Counted from the first letter of the stretch, positions 38,577-49,900 are shown. The stretch: DNA of 64,000 bases from Leishmania donovani (GCF_000227135.1 NC_018256.1:365968-429967); one strand, 5' to 3'. Notes: a model not told the origin generated them from the sequence alone. Translations and numbers: made by a program.

Positions 38577-39629
38577 ATGCAGTTGATGCGTGCGGTCACC
38601 CTGAAGGGGTTCGGCGATACGGACGTGCTCCAAATCTCTCGCATACCCAAGGCTGTCATCACCCGCGGGAGGGACATCCTCATAAAAGTGAGTGCGGCTG
38701 GCGTCAACCGCGCCGACGCGGCTCAGCGCAAGGGCCACTACCCCCCACCAAAAGGCAGCAGCGAGGTTCTGGGGCTGGAGGTGTCGGGCATTGTCGAGCA
38801 GGTAGGGGACGATGTAAAGGACTTCAAGGAGGGCGACAAAGTGATGGCGTTGCTGCCGGGTGGCGGGTACGCCGAGTACGCCGTTGCACACGAGGGCAGC
38901 GTCATGCATATCCCGCAAGGCTACTCCTTTATCGAGGCGGCTGCAATTCCGGAGGCGTTTCTCACTGCGTGGCAGGCACTAAAGTACCACGGCGACTGTC
39001 GCAGGGGCCAAAAAGTCCTCATCCATGCCGGAGCCAGCGGCGTCGGCACTGCGGCAGCACAGCTCGTCGAGAAGTACTTCCAGGCCACCGCTCTCACCAC
39101 TTCCTCAGAGTCCAAGGTGGAGGTGTGCAAGAACTTTGCGAGCATCAACCTCACCCGCACACCGGATGAGACCGGCATGTGCTTCTCTCCGAAGGTAAAG
39201 AGCCTCCTTGGCGAGGGTGCCATCAATCTTGTCCTGGACTCTGTCTTTGGTGGGTCGTACATCTCCGAGGATGCCGCGGTGCTGGCGAAGGACGGCCGCA
39301 TCGTGGTGCTCGCCTTCATGGGCGGTGCAACGGTGCACCTGAACTGCCTTCCTCTGCTGCGACAGCGCGCACACGTCATGTTCTCCAAGCTTCGCTGCCA
39401 GTCAGACGACTACAAGCAGAACCTAGTAGACACCTTCGAGGAGGCGGTAATACCCTACATGAATGAGCGGGTGATTGTGCCAGTGGCGAACAAGACATAC
39501 CCGCTAGAGGAGGTTGCTCAGGCGCACGCGCGGCTCGACGACAGCAAGGCGTGGGGTAAGATCGTGCTGACGTTCAACAGCCATCTCTCGGCGACATCCG
39601 CGAACCCGCTGCCCACGCCGAAAGCTTAG
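38577..39629 (+). CDS. PIG3-like NAD(P)H quinone oxidoreductase, zinc-free MDR family, 350 aa
   Basis: Expected to reduce quinones with NAD(P)H in the cytosol, like the human PIG3/TP53I3 and zeta-crystallin group. The N-terminal GroES-like domain (about 1-125) has the family stretches NRADAAQRKGHY, LGLEVSGIVE and MALLPGGGYAEY. Then comes AAAIPEAFLTAWQAL and the Rossmann nucleotide-binding loop HAGASGVGTAAAQL at 150-163. I see no zinc-ligand set, as expected for quinone reductases. The length matches the family, plus a short Ser/Pro tail (about 335-350). ATG 38577 is chosen because alignment with the family begins there; the open upstream extension is pyrimidine-rich spacer. It is the first confident gene after the gap-containing island. 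Confidence 0.93.
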   Translation: MQLMRAVTLKGFGDTDVLQISRIPKAVITRGRDILIKVSAAGVNRADAAQRKGHYPPPKGSSEVLGLEVSGIVEQVGDDVKDFKEGDKVMALLPGGGYAEYAVAHEGSVMHIPQGYSFIEAAAIPEAFLTAWQALKYHGDCRRGQKVLIHAGASGVGTAAAQLVEKYFQATALTTSSESKVEVCKNFASINLTRTPDETGMCFSPKVKSLLGEGAINLVLDSVFGGSYISEDAAVLAKDGRIVVLAFMGGATVHLNCLPLLRQRAHVMFSKLRCQSDDYKQNLVDTFEEAVIPYMNERVIVPVANKTYPLEEVAQAHARLDDSKAWGKIVLTFNSHLSATSANPLPTPKA

Positions 39630-41369
39630 ACCGGTTGCTGCACAAACACAGCAAATGAAAGCGCTGCGGTGGCGGCAGGCACGAGCCGAGAGCAAAAACG
39701 GGGATGTTAAGGGCACCCTCGAGCGAATGATGGGGGCGGGGGACAGGGAGTGAGAACGATGCGCTTCGCGTTGCAAGCAAGCACCCTGGCTCATCTTCAA
39801 GGGATCTTCCTTTCCCTCCCTTGCGCGCCGCGGCTCCTCTGGAGCCTCTTGTCCACGTGGCAGCGCAGCTGCGCAAGAACACTGCCGATAGTACGCAACT
39901 CATCCACGGTTCTTACAGGGAGTGTGGATCTGATCTACACACAGATATGGAGGGGCCCTCTCACGCGCGCCGTTGGCTCCTACCGGTTTCTCTCTCCGCC
40001 ATCATCCTCCTTCACCTTGCCTTCTTTTTCAAACGGGTGACTGATCGACCCAACACCTGCATCCCCTCGTCCATCCTTCTCCAGCCCCCCTTCCCTTCCC
40101 TTCCCTCCCCTCCCACCGCTGCGTCTTTGCACACAGGCACGCGCACACAGATAAGCCCTAAGAAGCGGTGCGTTTCACCTCACACCTCTCTATCCCTCTC
40201 TCTCCGCTTCATGTCTTCGATGATCTTCATTTGGCTTCGTTTATACTTCTTCTACCTCCTCTTTTTCCCGCTCGATAGGTGACTGTTGTATGCAACGACG
40301 GAGGCGCAGTCTTGTCTTTTTTTTTGCTCCCTTGCCCGATTGCATCTTTGTGGAAGTGCATGCGTTGGCTGCCGCGCGCTGTCGCTTAGTTTCGGTATCC
40401 GTGCTCGTAAGCTTCACCTCCAGTACCACCGCAGCGACCACTACTTGTCCTCCCCCTTTTTTCTGTCCTTCGTTTTTCTTTCGCGATGCCCACGGTGCTT
40501 CCTGCGAGGCAGAGCCCAGAGGAATAGAAGGAGATACACACGCAGCCCAAAACAAACAACAACAAGCAAACACGAATTAGAGCGTCGGGGCAAAGTACGA
40601 CATGTAGAATCGTCTCCCACCTCTCCCACCCCCCAGAGAGTGTCAAACCCTCGGGTGATGCTCAAGGTGCTGTTGGAGACTTGAGGTGCTCGTCAGGATA
40701 GGAGGAGGCGGAGGGGGGCAGCCACTACAGCCCTTTCTTCACAGATCGACAGTTTTCCTCGAAGGGGCGATAGTGTCTCGCATGCAGCCTCGCTTTTTTT
40801 TTTCTCTCTCTCTGAATGCGCGTGTGTCTCCCCTGCGACGTCGCTCAGTTTTCACGTCGTTCCCGCCTTCCGGAGAACCCGCAAGACTCAAAGCAGCGGG
40901 CGCGAGCTATCAGAGCGCAGCTGCTGGCTCCCCTCATTGTGTGTTGGTGTTTTTCGCCAAGACGAGACTCAACGCATCGTTCATGGCAATGTGTGTGGAT
41001 GTGTTTGTGCGTCTCGCGAATTTCTCTCTTCTCCTGCCTCCATCGTCCTTTCTATTTGGGCGACTGTTTTATTGGAGACGAGGGAGTGTGTGGGGTGCAG
41101 ATGCCGCACAGGCACTTTGGCGAGGAGCACCACAACACACTCGGCTACACGCGCTCCGTCTCTCTTCCGTCGTTCCACACCACATCCTTTTGCGCGGGTG
41201 CGAACCTGAATAGGTCTCAGTGCTGGAAGCGCAAGCGTCTGTGTGCGGCACAGAGAGAGAGGAAAGAGTCGTGCGGCTCCTTTTTCTAAGCAAAACAACA
41301 AGCGATCCACTTCCACTGTGCTGGAGGACTGAACGAACTCCACCTCGTGCACGAACGGCTATTGCCAAC
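39630..41369. other. Intergenic region
   Basis: About 1.7 kb. It holds CT-rich tracts at 40060-40110, 40185-40275, 40310-40330 and 40790-40815. No credible gene. The acceptor for the next gene is not obvious. Confidence 0.55.
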
Positions 41370-43544
41370 ATGCTGCTGTCGACGACACTGATGTGCTTTA
41401 GGCCCAGGGGGACGCGTGGCGCCGGATTTTGTTCGCTGCGCCGTCGACTGCGGCGTCTTCGTCAGACAAACCGCGCAGCTATGGAGCAGTTGCAGGAGCG
41501 CCGGCGTCTCCAGCATCTTCTGCGAGAGGAGCAGCGCAGCGCCAGCGCTACGAGTAGCAGCAGCGGCGGTGCGTCAGCACCGGGAGTGGCAGCTGCGCAG
41601 CTGCGTGCTCTTGAGCTACTGCCCCGCAACGACGCTCTCGAGGCTGCTATTGCGCTGTGCATCAGCGAGAATCGAGATGCCCGGACAGATCTGGAGTTGG
41701 TGCGGCATCTGGTGAACAGCACCTTGCTTTCCTTTGCGTCCCCGGTCTGCAGGCGGTGGGACCCGTACGACGTGAAGCCGCAGGTATTTGCTCTGGACAA
41801 CTACATAGCGCTGCCCGTCTTCACATCGCTCGAATACTTGCGGCTGTTCTGCCAGCGATTCGGGTTTGCGGTACGCGACCCAAGTGGGGTTCTGTGGGCA
41901 TCCGGCTCAAGCACCACAGCCTCTGCTGGTGGTCAAGCGCCTATCATGGGTCTGCTGCCCGACACGCTGCTCCAGAGTGAGTGGTGGCAGCAGCGGCACG
42001 CGCAGCAGGAGGCGCGGCCCCCTACCGAGGTGACCATGCAGGAAAGGGACGATGCCCCCGACGGTTTGGCATCCCAGGGGGGTCAGCCAGCTCAAGAAAG
42101 GGAAGCCAAGGCTGTGCCGGAAGACGGCACAGAAGCACACATGCCTGGCAGCGCATGTGTGGCACTGAAGGCGGCAGAGCTCACCGTCCCTAATTTTGCT
42201 CCTGGCAGCGACGCAGCACAAGCAGCGCCTCCCACACCGCTTGATGGCACACCCATCAACGCAGATGCGCTGTTCGACACGATGTTGATGGACGGCCTTG
42301 TGGAGAAGGAGCTTGACACATCGAGTGCGCCTAGTGAGAGGCGTCGAGTTGCACCAGCGAAGAAGGCGGTACGCACTCGTGCACGTAAGCGCTCACATGG
42401 TTCCGCAAGTAAGGTGCGGGGCATTAGACGCAGGGTAGCGTCATCCAATCACCATCGCGTCCTCCGCGAACGGCATACCGGGCGGCGTCAGAGGACAGCT
42501 GGAGCAGCGACGGCAGCCGCGTCGCGTGAGGAGAGCGTAGCGGGCGCGGCGTCCGCGAAGGCGGCGGCGGACGAGGCGAAGGCGGCCTACTGGGAATCCG
42601 TCTCCCAGACCTCACCTTTCCAACTAAAGCAAGCAACTCCTCTCCCCATGTTCGGGCCTTTCCTGCACCCGTTCCTGATTGGCTACTTTGCAGATGTCTC
42701 CACACTGCTGCACAACGCCTCCATCGTGCCGGAGAAAGTGGACATCGTGCTGAATCCAGCTTCTCCCTTGGAGTTTGTGCTGTCGCGGGCGGCGACGGAC
42801 CGCGTGCTGCACAAAGAGCAGCTTCTCCATCAGGCTTACCTTAAGGTCGAGAAGGAGCTGCAGCGCGAGTTCAGCGCTTTCTTCGCCGCCTGCTGCCCAG
42901 AAGTCATCTCCGCCTCCAGCGCGTGTGTGCCATTACCCATGAACGCGGACGAAGTGGACGCGGCATGGCAGGCCTCTCAGCGCCCCGTTAACAACGGCCG
43001 CCGAAGTTGCAAATCGGCTGCCTCGTCGCCGAACGAGCTGCAGGCCTACCGGGAACGGACGCGGCTGCTTCGCGAGGCGGAGTACCGCAACGGTGTCACC
43101 TACGAGCTTGTTCTTCTCATTCAGAGCACGTCGCTCGAGGAGACCTTCACCAAGATCCAGCAGGCAAAGCATCAGTCGGCGCTGATGGGCCACGCGAATC
43201 TGGATGTGCTGCCCGAGATTGCCGCCGCTCCACATGTGCGCGAGATGGCGCACCACTTTTACGACGGCGCCAGCGAGCAGGAGAAGAGGTTGATGCAGCG
43301 GGCGATCGCCGCACAGCATGAGCGGAGCTTGGGCGGCAAGAGTCTTGGCGATGGCGCTGCCGAGAGTGACAGCGTGGCAGCCGCACTGGTTTCCGGGCAC
43401 ATGGGTGTGTTTGTGCGGCGAGGGGAACCTCGCACCATTAATGTGGCTCAGTCGGCTGACTCATACTTCCACGTCCCCACCAACGCCTACACGGAGGCGC
43501 ACGCGGTCTTTACGGAGGACCTCAAGGTGAATCGCGGACAGTGA
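41370..43544 (+). CDS. Probable mitochondrial protein with SseB-like features, 724 aa
   Basis: The first 35 residues (starting MLLSTTLMCFRPRG, then Arg-rich with no acids) look like a mitochondrial targeting peptide. ATG 41370 is therefore preferred over the upstream frame extension. A first folded region (about 85-175) contains DNYIALPVFTSLEYLRLFCQ, and a second (about 420-500) contains EKVDIVLNPASPLEFVLS. The FTS-type motif followed by an NP-x-SP motif resembles the SseB N-terminal fold in my recollection, split here by a long Ala/Arg/Glu-rich insertion (about 200-420). That assignment is tentative. The C-terminal third is helical and charged (REMAHHFYDGASEQEKRLMQ). I see no membrane segment or catalytic triad. 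It might belong to a kinetoplastid mitochondrial complex, but nothing here shows which. Confidence 0.8.
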   Translation: MLLSTTLMCFRPRGTRGAGFCSLRRRLRRLRQTNRAAMEQLQERRRLQHLLREEQRSASATSSSSGGASAPGVAAAQLRALELLPRNDALEAAIALCISENRDARTDLELVRHLVNSTLLSFASPVCRRWDPYDVKPQVFALDNYIALPVFTSLEYLRLFCQRFGFAVRDPSGVLWASGSSTTASAGGQAPIMGLLPDTLLQSEWWQQRHAQQEARPPTEVTMQERDDAPDGLASQGGQPAQEREAKAVPEDGTEAHMPGSACVALKAAELTVPNFAPGSDAAQAAPPTPLDGTPINADALFDTMLMDGLVEKELDTSSAPSERRRVAPAKKAVRTRARKRSHGSASKVRGIRRRVASSNHHRVLRERHTGRRQRTAGAATAAASREESVAGAASAKAAADEAKAAYWESVSQTSPFQLKQATPLPMFGPFLHPFLIGYFADVSTLLHNASIVPEKVDIVLNPASPLEFVLSRAATDRVLHKEQLLHQAYLKVEKELQREFSAFFAACCPEVISASSACVPLPMNADEVDAAWQASQRPVNNGRRSCKSAASSPNELQAYRERTRLLREAEYRNGVTYELVLLIQSTSLEETFTKIQQAKHQSALMGHANLDVLPEIAAAPHVREMAHHFYDGASEQEKRLMQRAIAAQHERSLGGKSLGDGAAESDSVAAALVSGHMGVFVRRGEPRTINVAQSADSYFHVPTNAYTEAHAVFTEDLKVNRGQ

Positions 43545-44416
43545 CCGGGAAGGAGAGCGAGAGAGGGGCCATGCCGCCAGGAGAGGAGTTCCACTCCAAC
43601 ACTCCTGCGCGGCCACCTCTCCGACGGCCTTGATGGTCCTGGCGGGCGTCACTGTTTTCTTCGCTTGCTTGCTTGCCTCGTGTCTTCTCGTTCGCAGCAA
43701 TCGGTGGGGCCTCAGTAAAACCACGCTGCCCTCATTCACGTGGATCGGCACACATGGACGCACGTACACACAGCACTCGACCGGTGAGTTGTCACGTCCG
43801 AGAGAGATGCCCGCTGATGGTGACGCTGACAACACGAGGTCTCGGTACGGTCTGCAAAGCAAGGAGGGAGGGAGGGGAGGGGAGGGCGCACGAGACCATG
43901 TGCTATCGTCAGGCTGAACTTCTTTGGTGGCATGTCTCGGAGATGCTCAAATCTACTTATTTTCTTTTGCTTTCGCGCATGTTCGGCGTATCTACGCGAT
44001 GCGCACTTGCGCTTCACCCCTCCACCATCTCTGCGCTCAAGGCCCTCTTCGTGAGAGCATGCAGGCGACCTTGCACGCCCTCGTACTTTTCTGTACCCAC
44101 GTTGCCTCCTCTCTGCGCAGCGGACAGGCAACGCTTCATCCTTCTCTCCCATTGCATTTTTCTCATCCTTCACATTTCCCCTCTGCAGGTTTCTCTCGCT
44201 CTACGGGAGTGCTTTCTCTGGCTTTACCTGTGATGCAACACACCCACACACACAATCAATTTGCCTCTCGATTCACTCGCCACTCTCTCTACAAAACCTT
44301 TGCTCTTCTCGGTGCGCCGTCGTCCAGCAGCTTCTCAGCCACTTCTCCTGCGTATAGGGTGCGGACGGCTTCTTCTTGCAATCGTCTCCGTGACGGTCAC
44401 AAGCACTTCAGGAAGT

Positions 44417-44449
<33 letters not shown>

Positions 44450-44523
44450 ATTGGGCTCTGTCCCACATTAGCTTGGGAGCTTCTGCAGACTTACCGTGGA
44501 ACGCGCGCACACACTGCGTTAGG
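43545..44523. other. Intergenic region
   Basis: Nearly 1 kb. Mixed spacer is followed by pyrimidine-rich sequence (44135-44205) and a CA/TA compound repeat ending 74 nt before the next start. The frame at 43924-44523 is the non-coding upstream extension of the next gene. Confidence 0.55.
44415..44449. repeat. CA then TA compound microsatellite
   Basis: CA units pass directly into about ten TA units, just upstream of the start at 44524. Confidence 0.9.
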
Positions 44524-45117
44524 ATGACGGCTACGGAGTACCACAAGCTGATCGCCGAGCGCCTCCTTTCCCCGGAAGAGGAGGAGAACCTCGTGCAGCG
44601 CCTGTACTACCGGCAGATGAAGCTGACGGAGCAGCGCGAGGAGGAGCGCCGCGCCACCCTGGAGCGGACACGCGCACAGATGCAGAAGCACATTTCGAAG
44701 GATGAGGAGGGCCGCCTGGTAAGCCGCATGTACGATCAACAGGTGGCGCGCTTTGCCAACTCCAGAGCTGAGCGAGATCGCAAGTTGGCGGAGGAGATGC
44801 ACAAGAATGATAAGAAGATGGACTCCAGCGAGATCGATGACCAGGTGCGCCGCATCTACGAGGAGGAGCGCAAGAGGAGCCAGGCGCGGCGCGAGGAGCT
44901 TTACGCGCGCTACATGCCCACCGCAGAGGCAAAGAGGATTGGCAAGAAGGAGCTGAAGGGGTGCGTGGAGCGCCTTTCGCACGTGGACTGGGAGAAGCGC
45001 GACGAGGAGCTTTTCAAGAAGTACGTCTATCCGTACGACCCAAAGACGACGAAGATCTCCCGCGACGACGAGCAGGCGATGGCGAACCGCCTCTCAACGA
45101 CGAAGGGGGCGGGCTAA
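44524..45117 (+). CDS. Charged helical protein made of five repeats of about 40 residues, 197 aa
   Basis: The family is not named with confidence. The protein is almost wholly Glu/Arg/Lys-rich and helical. Five units start at residues 15 (LSPEEEENLVQRLYYRQ), 57 (ISKDEEGRLVSRMYDQQ), 99 (MDSSEIDDQVRRIYEEE), 139 (IGKKELKGCVERLSHVD) and 178 (ISRDDEQAMANRLSTTK). The spacing is 42, 42, 40 and 39. Each unit has a hydrophobic residue plus a short polar/acidic opening, then a V/A-x-R-(I/L/M) core, usually followed by Tyr. The last unit is cut short by the C-terminus. ATG 44524 is chosen because the helix-rich protein begins there and the long upstream frame translates spacer and the TA repeat. There is no membrane segment. 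A structural or cytoskeleton-associated role is inference. Confidence 0.85.
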   Translation: MTATEYHKLIAERLLSPEEEENLVQRLYYRQMKLTEQREEERRATLERTRAQMQKHISKDEEGRLVSRMYDQQVARFANSRAERDRKLAEEMHKNDKKMDSSEIDDQVRRIYEEERKRSQARREELYARYMPTAEAKRIGKKELKGCVERLSHVDWEKRDEELFKKYVYPYDPKTTKISRDDEQAMANRLSTTKGAG

Positions 45118-45387
45118 GCTGCCCTACTACTGCCACTACCCCCTTTGATGACTATTGTGAGGCACATATGCTTACACAAATATTTGGCGGAGGTGCGCGC
45201 GAGCACGAACCCCACACGGCACGCAACGCCTTTTTTTAGTATCTCGGGTTTTAGAAATTCCCGCTTGCACCTGCAGGTGCACGAAAGTGTGGTGGACGAA
45301 GCGCGCCGACGTCGAGAGCTTGGGGAGGGGAGGGGAAGGCGAGACCTGCGGTTGCCGAAGAAGCTCTGCGCTGTTGTATATGTATGT

Positions 45388-45408
45388 ACATATATATATA
45401 TATATATT
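45388..45408. repeat. TA dinucleotide microsatellite
   Basis: About ten TA units, about 270 nt after the stop of the five-repeat protein. Confidence 0.9.
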
Positions 45409-45606
45409 GAACCTTGTCTTTGACTTGATACAATGCCTTCTTATTCACCCCCTCCTGTGTGCGCTTTCCTGCCCCCCTTCTCCGCTGTGCTTGCCGTCGT
45501 CTTGTCGCGTGCTCAAGGGCGGCCGTCTCCTTTCCCTTCTTTTGTCCTTTGCCTCATCTCTCTGTGAGTGTCCGCTCCTTGCTGGTTCTTGGAATGGGTG
45601 TGTCTC

Positions 45607-45626
45607 TGTGTGTGTGTGTGTGTGTC
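45607..45626. repeat. GT dinucleotide microsatellite
   Basis: About ten GT units in the spacer before the cNMP-domain gene. Confidence 0.85.
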
Positions 45627-46658
45627 TGTTGTGGAGGTGTGGTGGCTGTTGTTGTCATTTTCTGCCCGATATCCCTGGTACCCCCTCCCCTTTTCCCAAC
45701 GGAAGGGAGCAACAACAGAACTGCGATGTAAAGCGTGTACAACTGTTGCAGCATGTCTCTCTTCCTCTTTCTTTCTTTTTTCCTTCCCTGCTCAGGTGAA
45801 GTGAATCGGCTAACTTTCTCCGTGGGTGCGGGCGCATCTCCAAGTTTCAGTGCGCCAGGTAGTGCAGGGAGGGCTGAAGAGATGTGTGATGCTTCGCTCA
45901 TTACGGCCCCCACCACGGTCTCGTGAGAGTCGTCACGTACCTGACCAATAGCAGGCGACACCGCGCATGAGAAAACGCAAACAAAGGAATGAATGGTACA
46001 CGCTGGTGCACCACAGATAAGTCTGAGATGTGGCTTGCTCTTCCCCCACACACATTGCGCCTGCCACGCCATGCTCTCTACCGACCAGCGCTCACCACCC
46101 TTCTGCAGTCAACCGCCAGCGCGGGTGCGGGCTGTCTTATGCGCTACATCGCCCTGCGCATTGAAAGTCTTCAGGAAAGAGTGACGGCGTGGAAAACGCT
46201 CGCACGCACACGCACGCTCCCAGACTCCATGGATCTCTCTGGGAGCCGCCTCTGCAAAAGAGTTGCTGGTTCAATGCCGCTTGCCGAGTCTGCCGAGAAG
46301 GCATCGATGGTGTGCATGAGTGACACACGGGAGAGGGCGCATTCGCTTTTTCACGCTCTCTGCTCGGATCCCTCTCCTCCTTTTGTCCGCATCCTGCCCC
46401 TCACAACTTCAAGCCGGGAAGACGACGACGTGCCAACGCCTAAAAGCGTATACGTTTGTGTGTGTGTGTGTTGATCTTTGCAGTGCATCCCTAACCGTTG
46501 CCCCAACACACCTCGCTACCTTCTCACTAAGCGCCCTCGCTCGAAAGCACCGGCGCGAAGTCTTCACACTTGAACCGAATTGAGAGAGTGAACACCAATA
46601 AGCTGGCTAGTCGGGTCGTCTTCTCCCTCGCCAGCATACGCCGCCCCACACCCCCTCT

Positions 46659-46696
46659 GTGTGTTTTGCTGCCACCTTTCTTTTCGCGTGCTGTAG
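46659..46696 (+). promoter_or_regulatory. Predicted spliced-leader acceptor for the cNMP-domain gene
   Basis: A C/T-rich tract ends in CTGTAG with AG at 46695-46696. No better AG follows the later T/C tract before ATG 46919, giving a 5' UTR of about 222 nt. Confidence 0.4.
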
Positions 46697-46918
46697 CTAG
46701 ACCGTCTACAAGTCACGTCTCCCTACTCTTGTTTGGTTCGAGGTCTTTTGCTATTCACTGCACGCGGCACCGCGGCAGCGCGGACGACTGTATTCCCTCC
46801 CATATACGGGCACCGACAGAGGCCTCGGGGCAGAAGGTCTGCCTCCCGCTGCTTAGACGACGCTTTCTTTTTTCACCTGCTTTTGTTTTTATCTCTCCAC
46901 TTGTGCCCTCTTCCACCG

Positions 46919-49900
46919 ATGCTCACGGCCGTCAGACCTAGCGCACCAGGCATTATCCGGCACGCGCCCCAGCGCGCCGGCGATGCCGCTCGTCGCCGCC
47001 AGAGCGTGTGGCACACGATCCACCGCCGCTCCAGCGCATTCGGTGGCGGAAACGCGCATTCCAGCAGCCGCGACAACGCCATCGAGGTCAATGGGATTTC
47101 TATTGACCGCCTTACGTACATTAGCACGGCCCTTGATGCCCTGCCAGGAGTGGCGCTGCGGGAGTACTTCGTCCCTATTGTGCGACTCAAGAAGCAGCTC
47201 CTTTTGCGCCAGCGTAACGTCCTTCAACGGTTCCCGTCGCGGGACACCGTCGAAGGTGCGGCAGCGTATGCGAAGATGGTGACGAACGCACTGACGTCGC
47301 TGACCCGGGCACTCAACACGGCTGGGGGAGATCTGATGCTGGACGGAGGCGCGGCTAATCTGTCTTTAGAGCCGAAGGACGTCATTGCCTGCTTGAAGGA
47401 CAAAGTTGCCCCCGTCAGCATCGAGGCTGGAGGGGTGCTGGTCTACCCCCGTGAGCCGCCCGAGGCGTCATTTGTGTACATTATCGTGGCAGGAACTGTG
47501 TCCGCGACCTTTTTCCAGCCACAGACGCAAGCGCAGTGTCCGGCGCCTCAGCATCAACGCCGTGGTGGCGGCTTTGGAGTGCGCGGGGAGCGACGGATGT
47601 ACTTCACCTCGGCCAAGGATGTGGTACACCTGTGCGGCGGTGGCCTTGCGCCAGAAGTGACGTTGGCCATAGACGACTACGCAGCCACCGATTCGATCGG
47701 ATACAACAACTCCGCCGTCGCCGGCGGCGGCGGAACGAATATGGATGGTGCGTCCATGTCTAACGTGACAACTGCGATCCAGCGCTCGCTGAGACGAGCC
47801 AGCCGCACCGCCGGACAGCCAACGCTGCGGCCCATCCGCACAGAGCAAGTGTGTGGCCCGGCAGTGCTGGGAGCCGGCGAGGCTCTTGGACTGGCGCCAT
47901 TCAAGTACGTGTGCTACACCGTCTCGACCACCTCTGTCGTTGCGCCAGCGTCAGGGAGCGCGTCGGCTACGTCGAAGGGTGCAAAAGGCGACGGGGGAGC
48001 AACGTACGTGGAGTTCGTCGACGCCTTCCGAATCCGCACAAGCGACGTGCATGCCGCTGTGATCGAAATCGCTGCCCAGCAGCGGGCGGAGCGGCTGCAG
48101 CGTTCTCCGAACCTGTACGTGCCGTGGTGCGCCGCCGCACCGGGCGAAGTTGTGCCGCGTGGGGCCGCCCGCACCGTCGCCGATTTCATCGTGGCCGCTC
48201 GGCACCGCGCCCTCTACAGCGACTATGCCGCCACAGAGCTGCTAGTGAGGCAGAGCTGGCTGCTGCAGGACACTGCGGCGCATACGATCCGCGCATTGAT
48301 GTCGCACATGGTGCCACGCACATACATGCCTGGCGAGGTGATGGCCTGCCCGCACATGCCTGGGTCCGCTCGGCAGCTGTGCTTCCTGCGGCGCGGCCGT
48401 CTGAACGTTTTCGTGCTCCCGAAGAGCGGCATCACTCCGGCACTGCTGATGACAGGGGAGTCACCGGATGGTTTGGTGGCTTCGCGCTTCCCATGCGACG
48501 GGTGCGGCTGCTGGCGCCTAAGAGAGACACCCACAGCCCAGCCAGCGGAGGTGGTGGAATCGGGCGCCTCCTTTGGGGAGCTGTCGGTGCTTTTCAACGA
48601 GCCGCGCCATTGCATACTGCGGGCAGACACGGTGTGTGATGTGTGGTGCCTACCGCGCCAAAGTTTCGTCGCGTTGATGCAGCGTGATGCCGCCCTGCGT
48701 GATGGACTGCTACGGAAGGCGGCGGTTCTCCGCGTGGAGTGGATGAGCGAGCAGCGCTTCACGCGCGCGCTGGCACAGCAGCTGCGGGCCGGCTCCGAGC
48801 TGCTGAAGCCGCTCCCTGATATTGCCATTCGCCTCATCCAAGAGCGGCTCGAGCCGGTCATCTACACACCGGGCTCGCTTGTGGCGAGCACATCGACGAG
48901 GTGCACCGAGATGACCTTCATCAGGCGCGGCACCGTGTCGACAATTTGTGAAGGTGTCGCCACATACGGCCCAGGGGACGTGCTGGGCGAGGGATGTCTG
49001 ATCCCGCATCGATGGCCACTGGGGCTTGCTGCGCGCACGATGGTGGAGGGTTGGCGAATCAAGGTGAATTGTCTCATCGACGCACTCCGGCGGATGGACC
49101 TACTATACCGGTACTCGGGTCTGGTCACGAGCCAAACGCCGCAGCTGATGAAGCAAATCTTCGGTACCCCACAACCAGAGATCGAGGTGGACACTGTTGG
49201 CCGGCAGCGCATGCCGACGGTGGGGGCACCTCCCGGAGGCAGTACCAGCTACCTCATGTACGGCCGTGCGGTGAGCGAGGTGCAGCTGAAGGCGCTGTGC
49301 TTCCTCTATCGCGGCTATGTACGGTGGGAGGACATCAGCTACTCAACTACGGATCGTGGGGCCGACAGGTCAGACGCGACACTTCCGCAGACGGCTCTCG
49401 ACGCTGTTGCTCGTGACGTGGCCATCAGCCGCCTTAGCGGGAGAAAGGGTCAGCAGGTGTCTGTTGCGCTGAGCCAGCTCCAACAGCGTCGAGGCGCTGG
49501 TGTACCCGGCGGCAAGCATCAGAAGACCGTAAGCGACATCTCTGCTGTCGCCTCGGGCTCTGCGACTACCACCGTCCCTCTGCCCACCCTAAATGACACT
49601 CCTGCCGCTGCAGGGTCCGGACGCAACACCGCTCGAGCCAATAATGGACGGCGCCAACCCACGCGCCCGCCGCGGGTCGATAGCTGCGGTGTCCCCAGAC
49701 AGCGGTTAGCAAATGCCGGCGCCTTCCTAGTGAAGCAGACTTTCCTCGGTAAGGAAGTGCCATCGAAGGCCGCGACACTTGCTCACGGCCGCCACAGCCA
49801 CCTACCGCTGCCGCCTCGCCTGCATCGCATGGTGCGCCTGCTTGAGGAGCGCGACCGCACCTGGACGGCTGAGCAGTGCCACGAGGCGGCTCTCGCGCAG

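Larger units (their letters stand above)
45118..46918. other. Intergenic region
   Basis: About 1.8 kb. It holds a TA repeat (45388-45408), a GT run (45607-45626), pyrimidine-rich tracts and another GT run at 46456-46471. A 161-codon frame at 45989-46474 has no domain features and ends by translating a GT repeat, so it is not called. Confidence 0.6.

Noticed and set aside
45989..46474. A 161-codon + frame before the cNMP-domain gene
   Set aside because: It ends by translating a GT repeat into Val/Cys and has no recognisable domain.
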